A stretch of DNA of 64,000 nucleotides, taken from the NCBI GenBank assembly GCA_024583055.1, contig CP102145.1, positions 1,178,001 to 1,242,000 on the forward strand, given 5' to 3'. Each line of letters opens with the position of its first letter. The first letter of the stretch is position 1. The notes beneath the pieces were generated by a model. The model ran no database searches, was not told the origin of the DNA, and saw nothing but the letters and a program-made list of their open reading frames with translations. The translations under genes and the position numbers were made by a program. The DNA comes from Streptococcus suis (GTDB taxonomy: Bacteria > Bacillota > Bacilli > Lactobacillales > Streptococcaceae). Shown piece after piece: positions 16,444 through 25,634 of the stretch.

Positions 16444-16503
16444 TTTACATTTAAAAATCATAGTGCTATAATAATTTTCATAAATTAAATTGTCAGACAA
16501 TTT
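16444..16503 (+). promoter_or_regulatory. gdhA promoter with CodY-like box
   Basis: -35 TTTACA (16444-16449), 17-bp spacer, -10 TATAAT (16467-16472). Just downstream of the expected start point lies the perfect 17-bp palindrome AAATTGTC-A-GACAATTT (16487-16503). Its core AATTGTCAGACAATT (16488-16502) differs from the CodY consensus AATTTTCWGAAAATT at only two symmetric positions. CodY control of glutamate dehydrogenase is known in related streptococci; here it is inferred. Confidence 0.7.
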
Positions 16504-16508
16504 AATAA

Positions 16509-17879
<1,371 letters not shown>

Positions 17880-17901
17880 TCACACACATATTTCATGATA
17901 A

Positions 17902-17942
17902 AAACACACCACAATTGACGTGCCAATTGTGGTGTTCTTTTC
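17902..17942 (+). terminator. Rho-independent terminator of gdhA
   Basis: Perfect 12-bp stem ACACCACAATTG (17906-17917)/CAATTGTGGTGT (17924-17935), loop ACGTGC, followed by TCTTTTCTTC. Confidence 0.9.
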
Positions 17943-17944
17943 TT

Positions 17945-18210
17945 CTAAGAGACTTCCAGACATGGAAAACCTCCAAAAATCATATTATAGATTATCAACT
18001 TATCTTGACGGGTGAAAAGCTTCCGCGAAGATTATCTGCCTATTGACTTGCAAACAAGCCAATAACTGAATTCAATTATCGACTTGTTGTAGCCAACAGG
18101 ATTACCATATTTCTTCCAACCTCCCAGTCCCCAGACTGTGATAAATTTCCATTAAGAGCCGCATTTCTCTTATCAAGAATGGACAAGCATGGACCAGAGA
18201 TGCAAAGGAT
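17945..18210. other. Noncoding gap between gdhA terminator and tsf terminator
   Basis: No ORF with a ribosome-binding site is visible on either strand. The tract around 18115-18145 (CTTCCAACCTCCCAGTCCCC then AGACTGTGATAA) resembles the right inner arm of the inverted-repeat element at 171-450, so this gap probably holds a degraded repeat. Confidence 0.4.
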
Positions 18211-18211
18211 A

Positions 18212-18243
18212 AGAAAAGCAGGCTAGTTCAACTAACCTGCTTT
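18212..18243. terminator. Terminator of rpsB-tsf (bidirectional shape)
   Basis: AAAGCAGGCTAGTT-CA-AACTAACCTGCTTT gives a 14-bp stem with one mismatch. On the minus strand it is followed by TCTTATCC, closing the tsf transcript 14 bases after its stop. Confidence 0.8.
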
Positions 18244-18256
18244 GTAATCTTTATTC

Positions 18257-19297
18257 TTATTTACCAAGAGCTGCTGCCATAGTCGCTGCGACTTCTGCTT
18301 CAAAGTCGTTTGAAGCTTTCTCGATACCTTCACCCACTTCGAAACGAGCAAATTCTACAACTGAAGCGTTCACTGAGTTCAAGTAAGCTTCAACAGTTTT
18401 GCTGTCGTCCATGATGTAAACTTGTGCAAGAAGTGTGTAAGCTTGGTCAACTTGAGTGTTGTCAAGCATGAAGCGGTCCATTTTACCTGGGATGATTTTG
18501 TCCCAGATTTTTTCTGGTTTGCCTTCTGCTGCCAATTCTGCTTTGATAGCTTCTTCAGCTGCTGCAATCACTTCGTCAGTCAATTGAGCTTTTGAACCGT
18601 ATTTCAACAATGGCAATGCTGGTTTGTTAACCATTGCACGGCTTTCGTTGTCTTGTTCGATTTTGTGGTTGATTTGTGCCAACTCATCTTTAACGAATTG
18701 CTCATCCAATTCTGTGTAAGAAAGAACAGTTGGTTTCATCGCAGCGATGTGCATTGAGATTTGTTTAGCAAGAGTTTCGTCACCACCGTCGATTACTGAG
18801 ATAACACCGATACGGCCGCCGTTGTGTTGGTAAGCACCAAATGCTTGAGCATCTGTTTTTTCAACCAAAGCAAAGCGACGGAATGAGATTTTCTCACCGA
18901 TTGTTGCAGTTGCGTTTACGTATGCTTCTTCAAGGGTTTCACCTGAAGGCATAACCAATTTAAGAGCTGCTTCGTTGTCAGCTGGTTTACCTTCTGCAAT
19001 TACTTTAGCAGTAGTGTTTACCAATTCAACGAATTGAGCATTTTTCGCAACGAAGTCTGTTTCAGCATTAACTTCAACAACTGCTGCTACGTTACCATCA
19101 ACGTAAACACCTGTCAAACCTTCAGCTGCTACACGGTCAGCTTTCTTTGCTGCCTTAGCCATACCTTTTTCGCGAAGCAATTCAATCGCTTTTTCGATAT
19201 CACCTTCAGTTTCAACCAATGCTTTTTTCGCGTCCATAACGCCAGCACCTGATTTTTCACGCAATTCTTTAACGAGAGCTGCTGTAATTTCTGCCAT
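18257..19297 (-). CDS. tsf: Translation elongation factor Ts
   Basis: Guanine nucleotide exchange factor that recharges EF-Tu with GTP. The 346-aa protein has the N-terminal UBA-like module ([20 protein letters not shown], about 8-27), the EF-Tu core-contact motif [11 protein letters not shown] near residue 80, and the two core subdomains extending to about 300. The family signature GVISVIDGG lies mid-protein. It is longer than E. coli EF-Ts (283 aa), as in other streptococci. It follows rpsB by 127 bp in the same direction, the usual rpsB-tsf operon. Confidence 0.97.
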   Translation of the reverse strand: MAEITAALVKELREKSGAGVMDAKKALVETEGDIEKAIELLREKGMAKAAKKADRVAAEGLTGVYVDGNVAAVVEVNAETDFVAKNAQFVELVNTTAKVIAEGKPADNEAALKLVMPSGETLEEAYVNATATIGEKISFRRFALVEKTDAQAFGAYQHNGGRIGVISVIDGGDETLAKQISMHIAAMKPTVLSYTELDEQFVKDELAQINHKIEQDNESRAMVNKPALPLLKYGSKAQLTDEVIAAAEEAIKAELAAEGKPEKIWDKIIPGKMDRFMLDNTQVDQAYTLLAQVYIMDDSKTVEAYLNSVNASVVEFARFEVGEGIEKASNDFEAEVAATMAAALGK

Positions 19298-19424
19298 GTC
19301 TATTCTCCTTGTTTGTATTTATAAAATAGAGGAGCGGGCTCAGCCCTGCCCCTCTAGGATTGTTTTTGTTGTTTGGAATTGTACACGAGCTAAAACCCTC
19401 TAGATTTTAATTCGCCTTCGTTAC

Positions 19425-20201
19425 TTATTTTCCTTCTACAACTTCAACCAATTCTTCGATTGATTCTGTAGATGCTGGCTCAGCTGCCAATTCAGCTTCA
19501 ACTGCTGCTACGCTGTCTTCACCTTGGTTACCTTCGATGATAGCGTCAGCCATTTTAGCTGTAATCAATTTAACAGCGCGGATAGCGTCATCGTTAGCTG
19601 GGATGATAACATCGATATCATCTGGATCAGTGTTTGTGTCAACCATCGCTACAACTGGGATACCCAATTTTTTAGCTTCTTTAACAGCGATTTGCTCTTT
19701 GTGTGGGTCAACTACGAACATTACGTCTGGAATGCGTGGCATGTCAGCGATACCGCCCAAGAATTTTTCAAGACGAGCACGTTGTTTGTTCAACAATGCT
19801 ACTTCTTTCTTAGGAAGCACTTCGAAAGTTCCATCTTCTTCCATGCGGTTGATTTCTTTCAAACGAGCGATACGTTTTTGGATTGTACCCCAGTTTGTAA
19901 GAGTTCCACCCAACCAACGGTGGTTGATAAAGTATTGACCAGCGCGGATAGCTTCGTCTTTAACAGCTTCAGCAGCTTGTTTTTTAGTACCTACGAACAA
20001 GATAACTGCGTCGTTTGCTGCAGCATCACGGATGAATTCGTAAGCTTGGTCAGCCAATTTTACAGTTTGTTGCAAGTCGATAACGTGGATACCGTTACGC
20101 TCTGTGAAGATGTACTTAGCCATCTTAGGATTCCAGCGACGAGTTTGGTGACCGAAGTGTACACCAGCCTCAAGAAGTTGTTTCATTGAAATTACTGCCA
20201 T
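19425..20201 (-). CDS. rpsB: 30S ribosomal protein S2
   Basis: Small-subunit protein uS2, needed for binding S1 and for translation initiation. The 258-aa protein shows the signature [20 protein letters not shown] at the start, [46 protein letters not shown] and [19 protein letters not shown]. The frame is open upstream to 20276, but the true start is ATG 20201, preceded by AAAAAGGAGAAATACTC. A good promoter and a roughly 110-nt leader lie upstream. The IS30 element is inserted beyond that promoter without damaging it. Confidence 0.97.
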   Translation of the reverse strand: MAVISMKQLLEAGVHFGHQTRRWNPKMAKYIFTERNGIHVIDLQQTVKLADQAYEFIRDAAANDAVILFVGTKKQAAEAVKDEAIRAGQYFINHRWLGGTLTNWGTIQKRIARLKEINRMEEDGTFEVLPKKEVALLNKQRARLEKFLGGIADMPRIPDVMFVVDPHKEQIAVKEAKKLGIPVVAMVDTNTDPDDIDVIIPANDDAIRAVKLITAKMADAIIEGNQGEDSVAAVEAELAAEPASTESIEELVEVVEGK

Positions 20202-20346
20202 GAGTATTTCTCCTTTTTGTTTTTTCTCCTCTCCCGAACTTCGACTTGCAGCCCAACCTTTCGGCAACAAGACCACAATTGGTCCGAGATGAGTATTTGT
20301 TGCACAGCAACTCTATTAGTATATCAGAAAAACGGCCTGTTTTCAA
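20202..20346 (-). promoter_or_regulatory. rpsB promoter and ~110-nt leader, possible autoregulatory RNA
   Basis: On the minus strand: -35 TTGAAA (20341-20346), 17-bp spacer, -10 TATACT (20318-20323), giving a start near 20311. The leader to the start codon is about 110 nt and comparatively GC-rich (CATCTCGGACCAATTGTGGT, GTTGCCGAAAGGTTGGGCTG). This length and composition fit ribosomal-protein leader RNAs that bind the gene product, but I cannot assign it to a known S2 leader class. Confidence 0.5.
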
Positions 20347-20394
20347 GCAAAATAATAGATAATTTCACCAAAATCTGAACGCTAACCTTGACGG

Positions 20395-21451
20395 CAAATT
20401 TCAATTCCGAGTTAGCCACCTATAAGAAATTCTCTCGGTGACTTGTAGCCCAAACATTTTTTGGGATAGTTATTGATCCAATTTTCGATAAAAGCGACTT
20501 CTTTCGGGGTCGTTTTTGTGGTTCCTTTCGGCAACCATCGTCGGATAAGCCTATTGTGATTCTCGTTCGTGCCTCTCTCCCAAGAGGAATAAGGGTGAGC
20601 GTAGTAGATATATTCCTCCAGAAACACTTCTGACAAGCGACTAAACTCGGTTCCATTATCTGTAGTAATGGATTTGATTTGGAACTCCTTCAAGACGATT
20701 TTCAAGGCCTGATTCACAGCCTCAGCCGATTTATTTGGAATCAATCGAATGATTTGGTGGCGACTTCTCCTGTCCGTCAAGACCAAAAGGCATTTGTTTC
20801 TCGCTCTCGTCAATAGAACCGTGTCAATTTCATAGTGTCCAAGCTCCAGTCGAAGATTGATCACCTCTGGCCGCTCTTCAATTGACTTTCCAGCAGGCTT
20901 AAAGTTTGGACTCGCCTGTTTTTTGGTAGTCCTCCCTTTTCTAGGATAAAGCATATCCTTCTTGGTCAAGCCGAGATGCCCCTTGTGAATCCAGTAGTAG
21001 ATGGTTGAAATCCCCACATTGATGTCCTTGGTTCTAACCATCATTTCAGGCGAGAATTTTTCCATATTGTAGTGCCGAATTTTATCAGCGAGTTCCTTTG
21101 TTAAGCTCAGTTTTCTAACGGACTTTTTCCGATTTTTCTCATACAGATTTTGGGCATAATCAGCGGAATAGAGTTTTTTGAAGCGACCTTTTCGGACTTG
21201 TTGTAGGGTCGTCCCTCGTATCACTTCATTGTGAATGGTCTGCGGAGCCTTTCCCAATAAGCGAGCGATTTCCCGATTGGATTTCCCTTCGCCTTTCCAC
21301 CGTTCAATTTGTCTGCGGTTTTCGATTGTCAAATGTTTTCCTTTTGGTGTATAATGTGTATGCATCTCCGTGTCTTCCTACCTTGTGTTTGTGGTGAACT
21401 ACAAGTATAACACGGAGGTGTTTTCTTTTACCTACAAGGAACTTTCATTTG
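20395..21451 (-). mobile_element. IS30-family insertion sequence
   Basis: About 1.06 kb holding one full-length IS30-type transposase. Imperfect terminal inverted repeats are visible: CAAATTTCAATTCCGAGTTA starting at 20395 and, on the other strand, CAAATGAAAGTTCCTTGTAG starting at 21451 (shared CAAAT...A.TTCC..GT). No short target duplication is obvious at exactly these ends. A 14-bp direct repeat (20379-20392 and 21629-21642) flanks a larger segment including the adjacent hairpin cluster, so the precise borders are uncertain. Confidence 0.7.
20412..21365 (-). CDS. IS30 family transposase
   Basis: A 317-aa DDE transposase. The N-terminal helix-turn-helix is of the IS30 kind (HLTIENRRQIERWKGEGKSN, REIARLLGKAPQTIHNEVIR, about 11-50). 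A second HTH-like part follows (SPEMMVRTKDINVGISTIYY). The rve catalytic core has Asp in LGHYEIDTVL, Asp in ITTDNGTEFS and Glu in SSWERGTNENHNRLIRRW, all in order. The C-terminus ends SPREFLIGG. Length equals complete family members, with no frameshift, so it is likely active. Its ATG lies at 21365 after AACAC-rich sequence with a GGAAGACACGGAG leader. Confidence 0.95.
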   Translation of the reverse strand: MHTHYTPKGKHLTIENRRQIERWKGEGKSNREIARLLGKAPQTIHNEVIRGTTLQQVRKGRFKKLYSADYAQNLYEKNRKKSVRKLSLTKELADKIRHYNMEKFSPEMMVRTKDINVGISTIYYWIHKGHLGLTKKDMLYPRKGRTTKKQASPNFKPAGKSIEERPEVINLRLELGHYEIDTVLLTRARNKCLLVLTDRRSRHQIIRLIPNKSAEAVNQALKIVLKEFQIKSITTDNGTEFSRLSEVFLEEYIYYAHPYSSWERGTNENHNRLIRRWLPKGTTKTTPKEVAFIENWINNYPKKCLGYKSPREFLIGG

Positions 21452-21453
21452 TC

Positions 21454-21584
21454 AACAGGTACCCTTGAACCTGTTTTGTTGGCTCAGCCAAGGCTCTCAT
21501 TCGCCTTGGTAAACCAGCCTAACAGGTCCAAGCCTGTTAACAAACGAAACCAGAACAGACAGCTGAACCAGTTGAAACAGCTGT
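21454..21584. repeat. Cluster of five adjacent small hairpins
   Basis: Within 131 bp: AACAGGT/ACCTGTT (21454-21475), TTGGC-TCA-GCCAA (21479-21491), CCAAGGC/GCCTTGG (21488-21509), AACAGG-TCCAAG-CCTGTT (21521-21538) and ACAGCTG/CAGCTGT (21559-21584). All stems are perfect. The segment is noncoding, lies between the IS30 end and the 3' end of a lipoprotein gene, and is followed by GGCTAGGTTGGGGTGGCTAA. A compound terminator or a structured repeat are both possible. Confidence 0.6.
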
Positions 21585-21650
21585 TTTTTGGCTAGGTTGG
21601 GGTGGCTAACTTCATTATAGAACTTTCGACGCTAACCTTGACTCCTAACC

Positions 21651-22646
21651 CTATTCAAAATAGATATCTGCAACAACAGAATAAGACCCCGCAGCAACAT
21701 CCATTCTTTCTAACTGACCATTGGCATTGACACGGTAAAAGGCTGCTACAGAGGAAACACTCCTATCCGCTCTAGTTGCCAGCATATTAGGGCTATTATG
21801 GTCTTCTCTTACCTCAATATAGACCAAGCCATCCGAAGATTGCGCATTGGTAACCACTTGGGCTAGAAAATCCGCTTTGGTAAAAGGAGCCCCGTAACGA
21901 GAAGCTGCATGTGCCTTGGCCCAATTAGCTGCTTGTTCGACTGTCAAGTTCTTGGTGTCTACTGAAGACTGAGTAGCCGTCGCTGAACTGGTTTCAGTCG
22001 CTGCAATCGAACTACCATCGAGAACCAAGTTTTCAAAGAAGGCTTGTAATTCCTGGTTTTTGGTTGGTCGGAAATACAAACGTTTTTCTGGATTGCCCTG
22101 ATTTTGCTCGGTAATCCAAGCAATACCTTGACCATCCTTGATAGTAAAGAGATAGAGGTGGGCTAATTGGGATTTTGATGCTTCAATATCTGAATAGATT
22201 CCGACCACGGCTGTCTGCCCCGCTCCAACTTGACCGTTCTCGCTCCAAACCAATTCCGGAGCCTCCCCTTGAAAATCGGGTGTCATTTGCTGACCAGGAC
22301 CACTTAGAACCCCTGACGGCAAGCTCACCCCAAAAAAGCTTCCCTCATTTCTTGGATGATAGGATAAATAGTACTGAGGTGGCGAGAAGGATGGTCCCCA
22401 TTGTTCAATCACGAAATTCCTTAACGCCTCTGTCTTATCAGCATCCCAGGGACCAGCCTGGCTACTTGAACTACTGGTCGTGGAACTTGTAGTTGATGTA
22501 CTGAAACTCGTGCTTGTCGAGCTAGAACGAGAAGATGAAGTCGACGAAGAGGTTGAGGTCGCCTCCTGTTTCTGATGACCACATGCCACCAATAAGCCAA
22601 CACTAGCCCCCAAAAGCAATCCCAAAATGAGTCTATTCTTTTTCAT
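21651..22646 (-). CDS. Lipoprotein with Ser/Thr-rich linker and DUF4767-like domain
   Basis: A 331-aa surface lipoprotein. A type II signal peptide has lipobox LVAC-G (Cys22). A Ser/Thr linker (about 28-64) follows, then a domain starting GPWDADKTEALRNFVIEQWG, typical of DUF4767-like secreted streptococcal/lactobacillal proteins of unknown role. A separate C-terminal portion (about 235-331) begins NLTVEQAANWAKAHAASRYG and ends in strands around ATRADRSVSSVAAFYRVNAN. Ten bases separate it from the upstream lipoprotein gene, so the two form an operon. Confidence 0.75.
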   Translation of the reverse strand: MKKNRLILGLLLGASVGLLVACGHQKQEATSTSSSTSSSRSSSTSTSFSTSTTSSTTSSSSSQAGPWDADKTEALRNFVIEQWGPSFSPPQYYLSYHPRNEGSFFGVSLPSGVLSGPGQQMTPDFQGEAPELVWSENGQVGAGQTAVVGIYSDIEASKSQLAHLYLFTIKDGQGIAWITEQNQGNPEKRLYFRPTKNQELQAFFENLVLDGSSIAATETSSATATQSSVDTKNLTVEQAANWAKAHAASRYGAPFTKADFLAQVVTNAQSSDGLVYIEVREDHNSPNMLATRADRSVSSVAAFYRVNANGQLERMDVAAGSYSVVADIYFE

Positions 22647-22656
22647 TCCGTCTCTC

Positions 22657-23778
22657 CTAATCGTCTACTCGATAAAAGACACCTTTACTAAAGTCTTCAG
22701 TCGTCGTAACACTTTGCGTACTGAACATCCTATCCTTGCTGGTGTCCGTCTGATCGCTATGCCCTTCTAAAAATCCATAGGTATTCTGCACTCCTTTTGG
22801 AATCAATAAGGTCGGTACACTAGCAGAGGCCCGACCATTCGGATCGGTAATACTTACAATTAGGATAGCCCCTTCAACTTTATGATATTTTAAATCAATA
22901 AAGCCAACAAATTGACCATCATTATAAGAGACATTTCCTTGACTGTCAATCTCCATCCGATCACCACGCGCATTGACCCATTCACCTTCCAAGCTAGCAA
23001 AATTTCCAGCTTGGATTTGTTCCAAATTCATGGACTGGACTCCATCGGTTTGGTCGGAACTACTCGTTTCTGTTTCTGTTCTGTCAATCTCAAATTCTTC
23101 CCAATCAAATTGATTAGGATTTAGAATGTCTGACTCTGTCTTTCCAAAAACGGAAACCAATTCATCTCTCATATGAAAATCGATCGGAGTGCCTTCTATC
23201 AATTGACCCATTTCATCAATCCGATTCAGTGTACCGACAGCCTCGCCTGTTCCTGAATACCATCCGTAACTCACATATTCCCCACCTTGGAAGAGAACCA
23301 GGGCACTTCGTGCACCACCGTGTCCAGCCACAAAACCTTCGGCTAACAATGATACCTGGTCAGCAATTATCCCATAAAAACCCGTCACAAACATAGAGCC
23401 ATCTGGATTTTCTGACCCGAAAAATAATTCATTTTGACCATCGTTATTGAAATCATAAAAGGCATATCTAATGGAGTCCGACGTATTTATTGCACTTTCC
23501 ACCACCCAAGAATTCATCGGAAACTGAAGTTCATTCAATACCGTTAGCACACCATCTACATTACTTGAATCAGCTGTAGCTGCAAATTCCACGATTTTCT
23601 GATAGTCAGCAAAGACCGCCTGATACAACTCTTTATCGTCTATCTTTAGCTCACTTGAACTGGTAGAACTTTCCTGACTTGTCGAAGAAGAGTTCTCTGT
23701 TTCAGCCGGAATGTTGGATTGAGCACAAGCCGATAAAGTCATCAAGCATACCAGACCTAGTAAAAAATGTTTTTTCAT
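22657..23778 (-). CDS. Lipoprotein with DUF6287-like C-terminal domain
   Basis: A 373-aa lipoprotein with signal peptide MKKHFLLGLVCLMTLSAC (lipobox LSAC, Cys18) and a short Ser/Thr/Glu-rich spacer. A central domain (about 50-230) contains the repeat-like 'YAFYDFNNDGQNELFFG' calcium-loop-like motif. The C-terminal domain (about 255-373) starts MNLEQIQAGNFASLEGEWVN and resembles DUF6287 modules of streptococcal lipoproteins. Function unknown. The ATG at 23778 was chosen over an upstream TTG because TGGGGGTTAGA lies just before it. First gene of a two-lipoprotein operon. Confidence 0.72.
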   Translation of the reverse strand: MKKHFLLGLVCLMTLSACAQSNIPAETENSSSTSQESSTSSSELKIDDKELYQAVFADYQKIVEFAATADSSNVDGVLTVLNELQFPMNSWVVESAINTSDSIRYAFYDFNNDGQNELFFGSENPDGSMFVTGFYGIIADQVSLLAEGFVAGHGGARSALVLFQGGEYVSYGWYSGTGEAVGTLNRIDEMGQLIEGTPIDFHMRDELVSVFGKTESDILNPNQFDWEEFEIDRTETETSSSDQTDGVQSMNLEQIQAGNFASLEGEWVNARGDRMEIDSQGNVSYNDGQFVGFIDLKYHKVEGAILIVSITDPNGRASASVPTLLIPKGVQNTYGFLEGHSDQTDTSKDRMFSTQSVTTTEDFSKGVFYRVDD

Positions 23779-23952
23779 TCTAACCCCCAAAATAAAATAT
23801 GCACCGACAAAAGATCGAAATCTTTTGTTAAACTCTCGGACTCTCTACATACGACATACTTCCAAACGCCAATTTCCTTTTTCAATAATATCTAAATATT
23901 GATTTTACCACTTGACCCTTTTCGCTTTTTAAGGTACAATATTCTTTGTTAT

Positions 23953-24023
23953 GGCGGTATAGCCAAGTGGTAAGGCACGGCTCTGCAAAAGCTTGATCGT
24001 CGGTTCAAATCCGTCTACCGCCT
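23953..24023 (+). tRNA. tRNA-Cys (GCA)
   Basis: 71-nt cloverleaf. The acceptor arm is GGCGGTA/TACCGCC with discriminator T, the D-arm is TAGCC..GGCA, the anticodon loop CTCTGCAAAAG has anticodon GCA, and the T-arm is CGTCGGTTCAAATCCGTC. CCA is not encoded. An upstream TATGGC context and a downstream terminator suggest a single-tRNA unit. Confidence 0.95.
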
Positions 24024-24057
24024 TTATTATAGGATTTTATCCGAATTTATACAAGTC

Positions 24058-24083
24058 AAAAGCTCGATTTTTCGGGCTTTTTT
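24058..24083 (+). terminator. Terminator of tRNA-Cys
   Basis: AAAGCTCGA-TTTT-TCGGGCTTTTTT, a stem with one mismatch followed by T residues, about 35 bp beyond the tRNA. Confidence 0.75.
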
Positions 24084-24352
24084 GATTTTTCATTGGGTTG
24101 AATTGGGTTAAGTTTGAAAATAATTTTGGTCAGACTTTGGTCGGTTGGTGGGTAAATGGTAAGCAAATTTTTCTTTGATTTATTAAAATGACTCTATTTA
24201 CTCGTGCCATTTATCCCCAATCGACTTATACACAAAAAGCCCTCGGATTTCTCCAGAAGGCTCAATTCAACATACAATGATAGCGGTTGGGCGGCGCATC
24301 CAACATCTCAGGTACCCTCACAGGTGCGTCAGGATCCTTTCTGACCTCGTCA
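24084..24352. other. Noncoding tRNA-flanking region, possible integration remnant
   Basis: No gene is visible. It contains a tandem TTTGGTC motif (TTTGGTCAGACTTTGGTCGG, about 24126-24145) and a minus-strand terminator-like hairpin (AGCCTTCTGG-AGAAAT-CCGAGGGCTTTTT, about 24235-24265). Strings like this are often left beside tRNA genes used by integrases, but no integrase or clear att duplication was found. Confidence 0.3.
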
Positions 24353-25225
24353 TCATCCCAATACCTGGCTCTCCACTATATAGTATAGGAGCGCCAAATC
24401 CGTCAATTCCCTCAGCTGCAAGCCTGTCAATTCGAACCATTTGTCCAATCGGTACAGCAAGGTATTCCTATGAACAAACAAACTTTGCGCCGCCTTGGTC
24501 AACACTGCACCATTGTCCCAAAGTGCACGAATTACATCTTCCATCTCATGTTTCGCAATCATATCCGATAAAATGCGCATGATCGCCTTGTCCTTAGCCC
24601 CATCCAAAAAGAACAATTGACTAAAGGTTAAAAAGCTAGCAGAAAGATTCTTTTGCATCCAACTACGGAATAAATCCATTTCAGCCCTTATGGCATCTGG
24701 CCACCATTCTTGAACCTGACCCGGCCAAATTTGCCCCAGAAGAGCAGTCATCTTTATGCCAAAGTCATATTCCATGACTCCAATTGTATCTCTGAGAATC
24801 TCCTGATAGTCAATAAAAGGACGCTGGTCCATGATAAATACAAAATAATCCGATGCTGAGGCATAGTGACTAACCAAATTCGGTAACAAGGTTTCCATGA
24901 ATTCTAACCAGGCCTGCACAACCTCCTCGCTGGGATTGGACCATAACTTTATTTGAAGGACCTGCAACTGCCCAACCGAAGTCGGCATCGGACCTTGTCC
25001 ATCAAAAAAATCTTGCCACGGAGCGCGAGGAATATTGTCCTGATTTTCCTGCAGAAGTTCCAACAAATAGCGCTCTCTATCTGTCAGACTGTTTAATTCT
25101 AGATTCAAGAAAAATCGTTCTCCCAAGCTCAAACTAGCCATCCCCTCCCTTTTTTGAGGAGAATCAGCAAGTGATGCCGTCGGAAAATATTGCTTTAACT
25201 TATTCTTATCCACACTTGCCTCCAT
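24353..25225 (-). CDS. PucR/CdaR-type helix-turn-helix protein
   Basis: A 290-aa cytosolic protein. The C-terminal 60 residues (IRALWDNGAVLTKAAQSLFV, HRNTLLYRLDKWFELTGLQL, RELTDLALLYYIVES) are the PucR C-terminal helix-turn-helix found in CdaR/PucR activators. The N-terminal 220 residues show no sugar-diacid or other named sensor domain. The ATG at 25225 follows AGGG at good spacing; a GTG at 25243 overlapping mrnC is the alternative. It is the last gene of the cysE-cysS-mrnC string. Effector and targets unknown. Confidence 0.7.
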   Translation of the reverse strand: MEASVDKNKLKQYFPTASLADSPQKREGMASLSLGERFFLNLELNSLTDRERYLLELLQENQDNIPRAPWQDFFDGQGPMPTSVGQLQVLQIKLWSNPSEEVVQAWLEFMETLLPNLVSHYASASDYFVFIMDQRPFIDYQEILRDTIGVMEYDFGIKMTALLGQIWPGQVQEWWPDAIRAEMDLFRSWMQKNLSASFLTFSQLFFLDGAKDKAIMRILSDMIAKHEMEDVIRALWDNGAVLTKAAQSLFVHRNTLLYRLDKWFELTGLQLRELTDLALLYYIVESQVLG

Positions 25226-25235
25226 GAAATAGTCC

Positions 25236-25634
25236 CTAGTCACTCTCCACCTGCGCGATACTCCAGGCGATTAATTCTTCCAGCCGCTGAATTTGGTCTG
25301 TCATGTGCAGATAGCCCAAGACCGCCTCAAAGCCCGTGGACATCCGGTAGGTCACTACATCTGCATTCTTGGCCTTGGTGTGGCTATTGGCATTGCGGCC
25401 TCGCTTGTAGATTTCTTCCTCTTTTTCGGTCAATAGCTGAGCTTCTAAGAGGGCAGAGATCAGACTTGCCTGAGCCTTGGCCGAGACATATTTGTTGGCC
25501 TCTCCGTGCAGTTTGTTGGGTTTGGTCAGCCCCTTGAAAATCAAGTGCCGTCTGATATACATGGAATAGACCGCATCACCCTCAAAAGCAAGTGCGATAC
25601 CGTTAATGAGATTGACATCGACTGACTTAGTCAC
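25236..25634 (-). CDS. mrnC: Mini-ribonuclease III
   Basis: A 132-aa RNase III-like enzyme without the double-stranded RNA binding domain, which matures 23S rRNA in Firmicutes. Key elements: NGIALAFEGDAVYSMYIRRH with the catalytic Glu/Asp cluster (about 11-30), KYVSAKAQASLISALL, and the conserved RGRNANSHTKAKNADV (about 78-93). The C-terminal helices FEAVLGYLHM are standard. It overlaps the end of cysS by eight bases, the common cysS-mrnC coupling. Confidence 0.93.
   Translation of the reverse strand: MTKSVDVNLINGIALAFEGDAVYSMYIRRHLIFKGLTKPNKLHGEANKYVSAKAQASLISALLEAQLLTEKEEEIYKRGRNANSHTKAKNADVVTYRMSTGFEAVLGYLHMTDQIQRLEELIAWSIAQVESD

Noticed and set aside
21454..21584. Hairpin array as integron attC sites
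   Set aside because: No integron integrase, no RYYYAAC/GTTRRRY cores and no cassettes; the AAC/GTT ends of two stems are likely chance.
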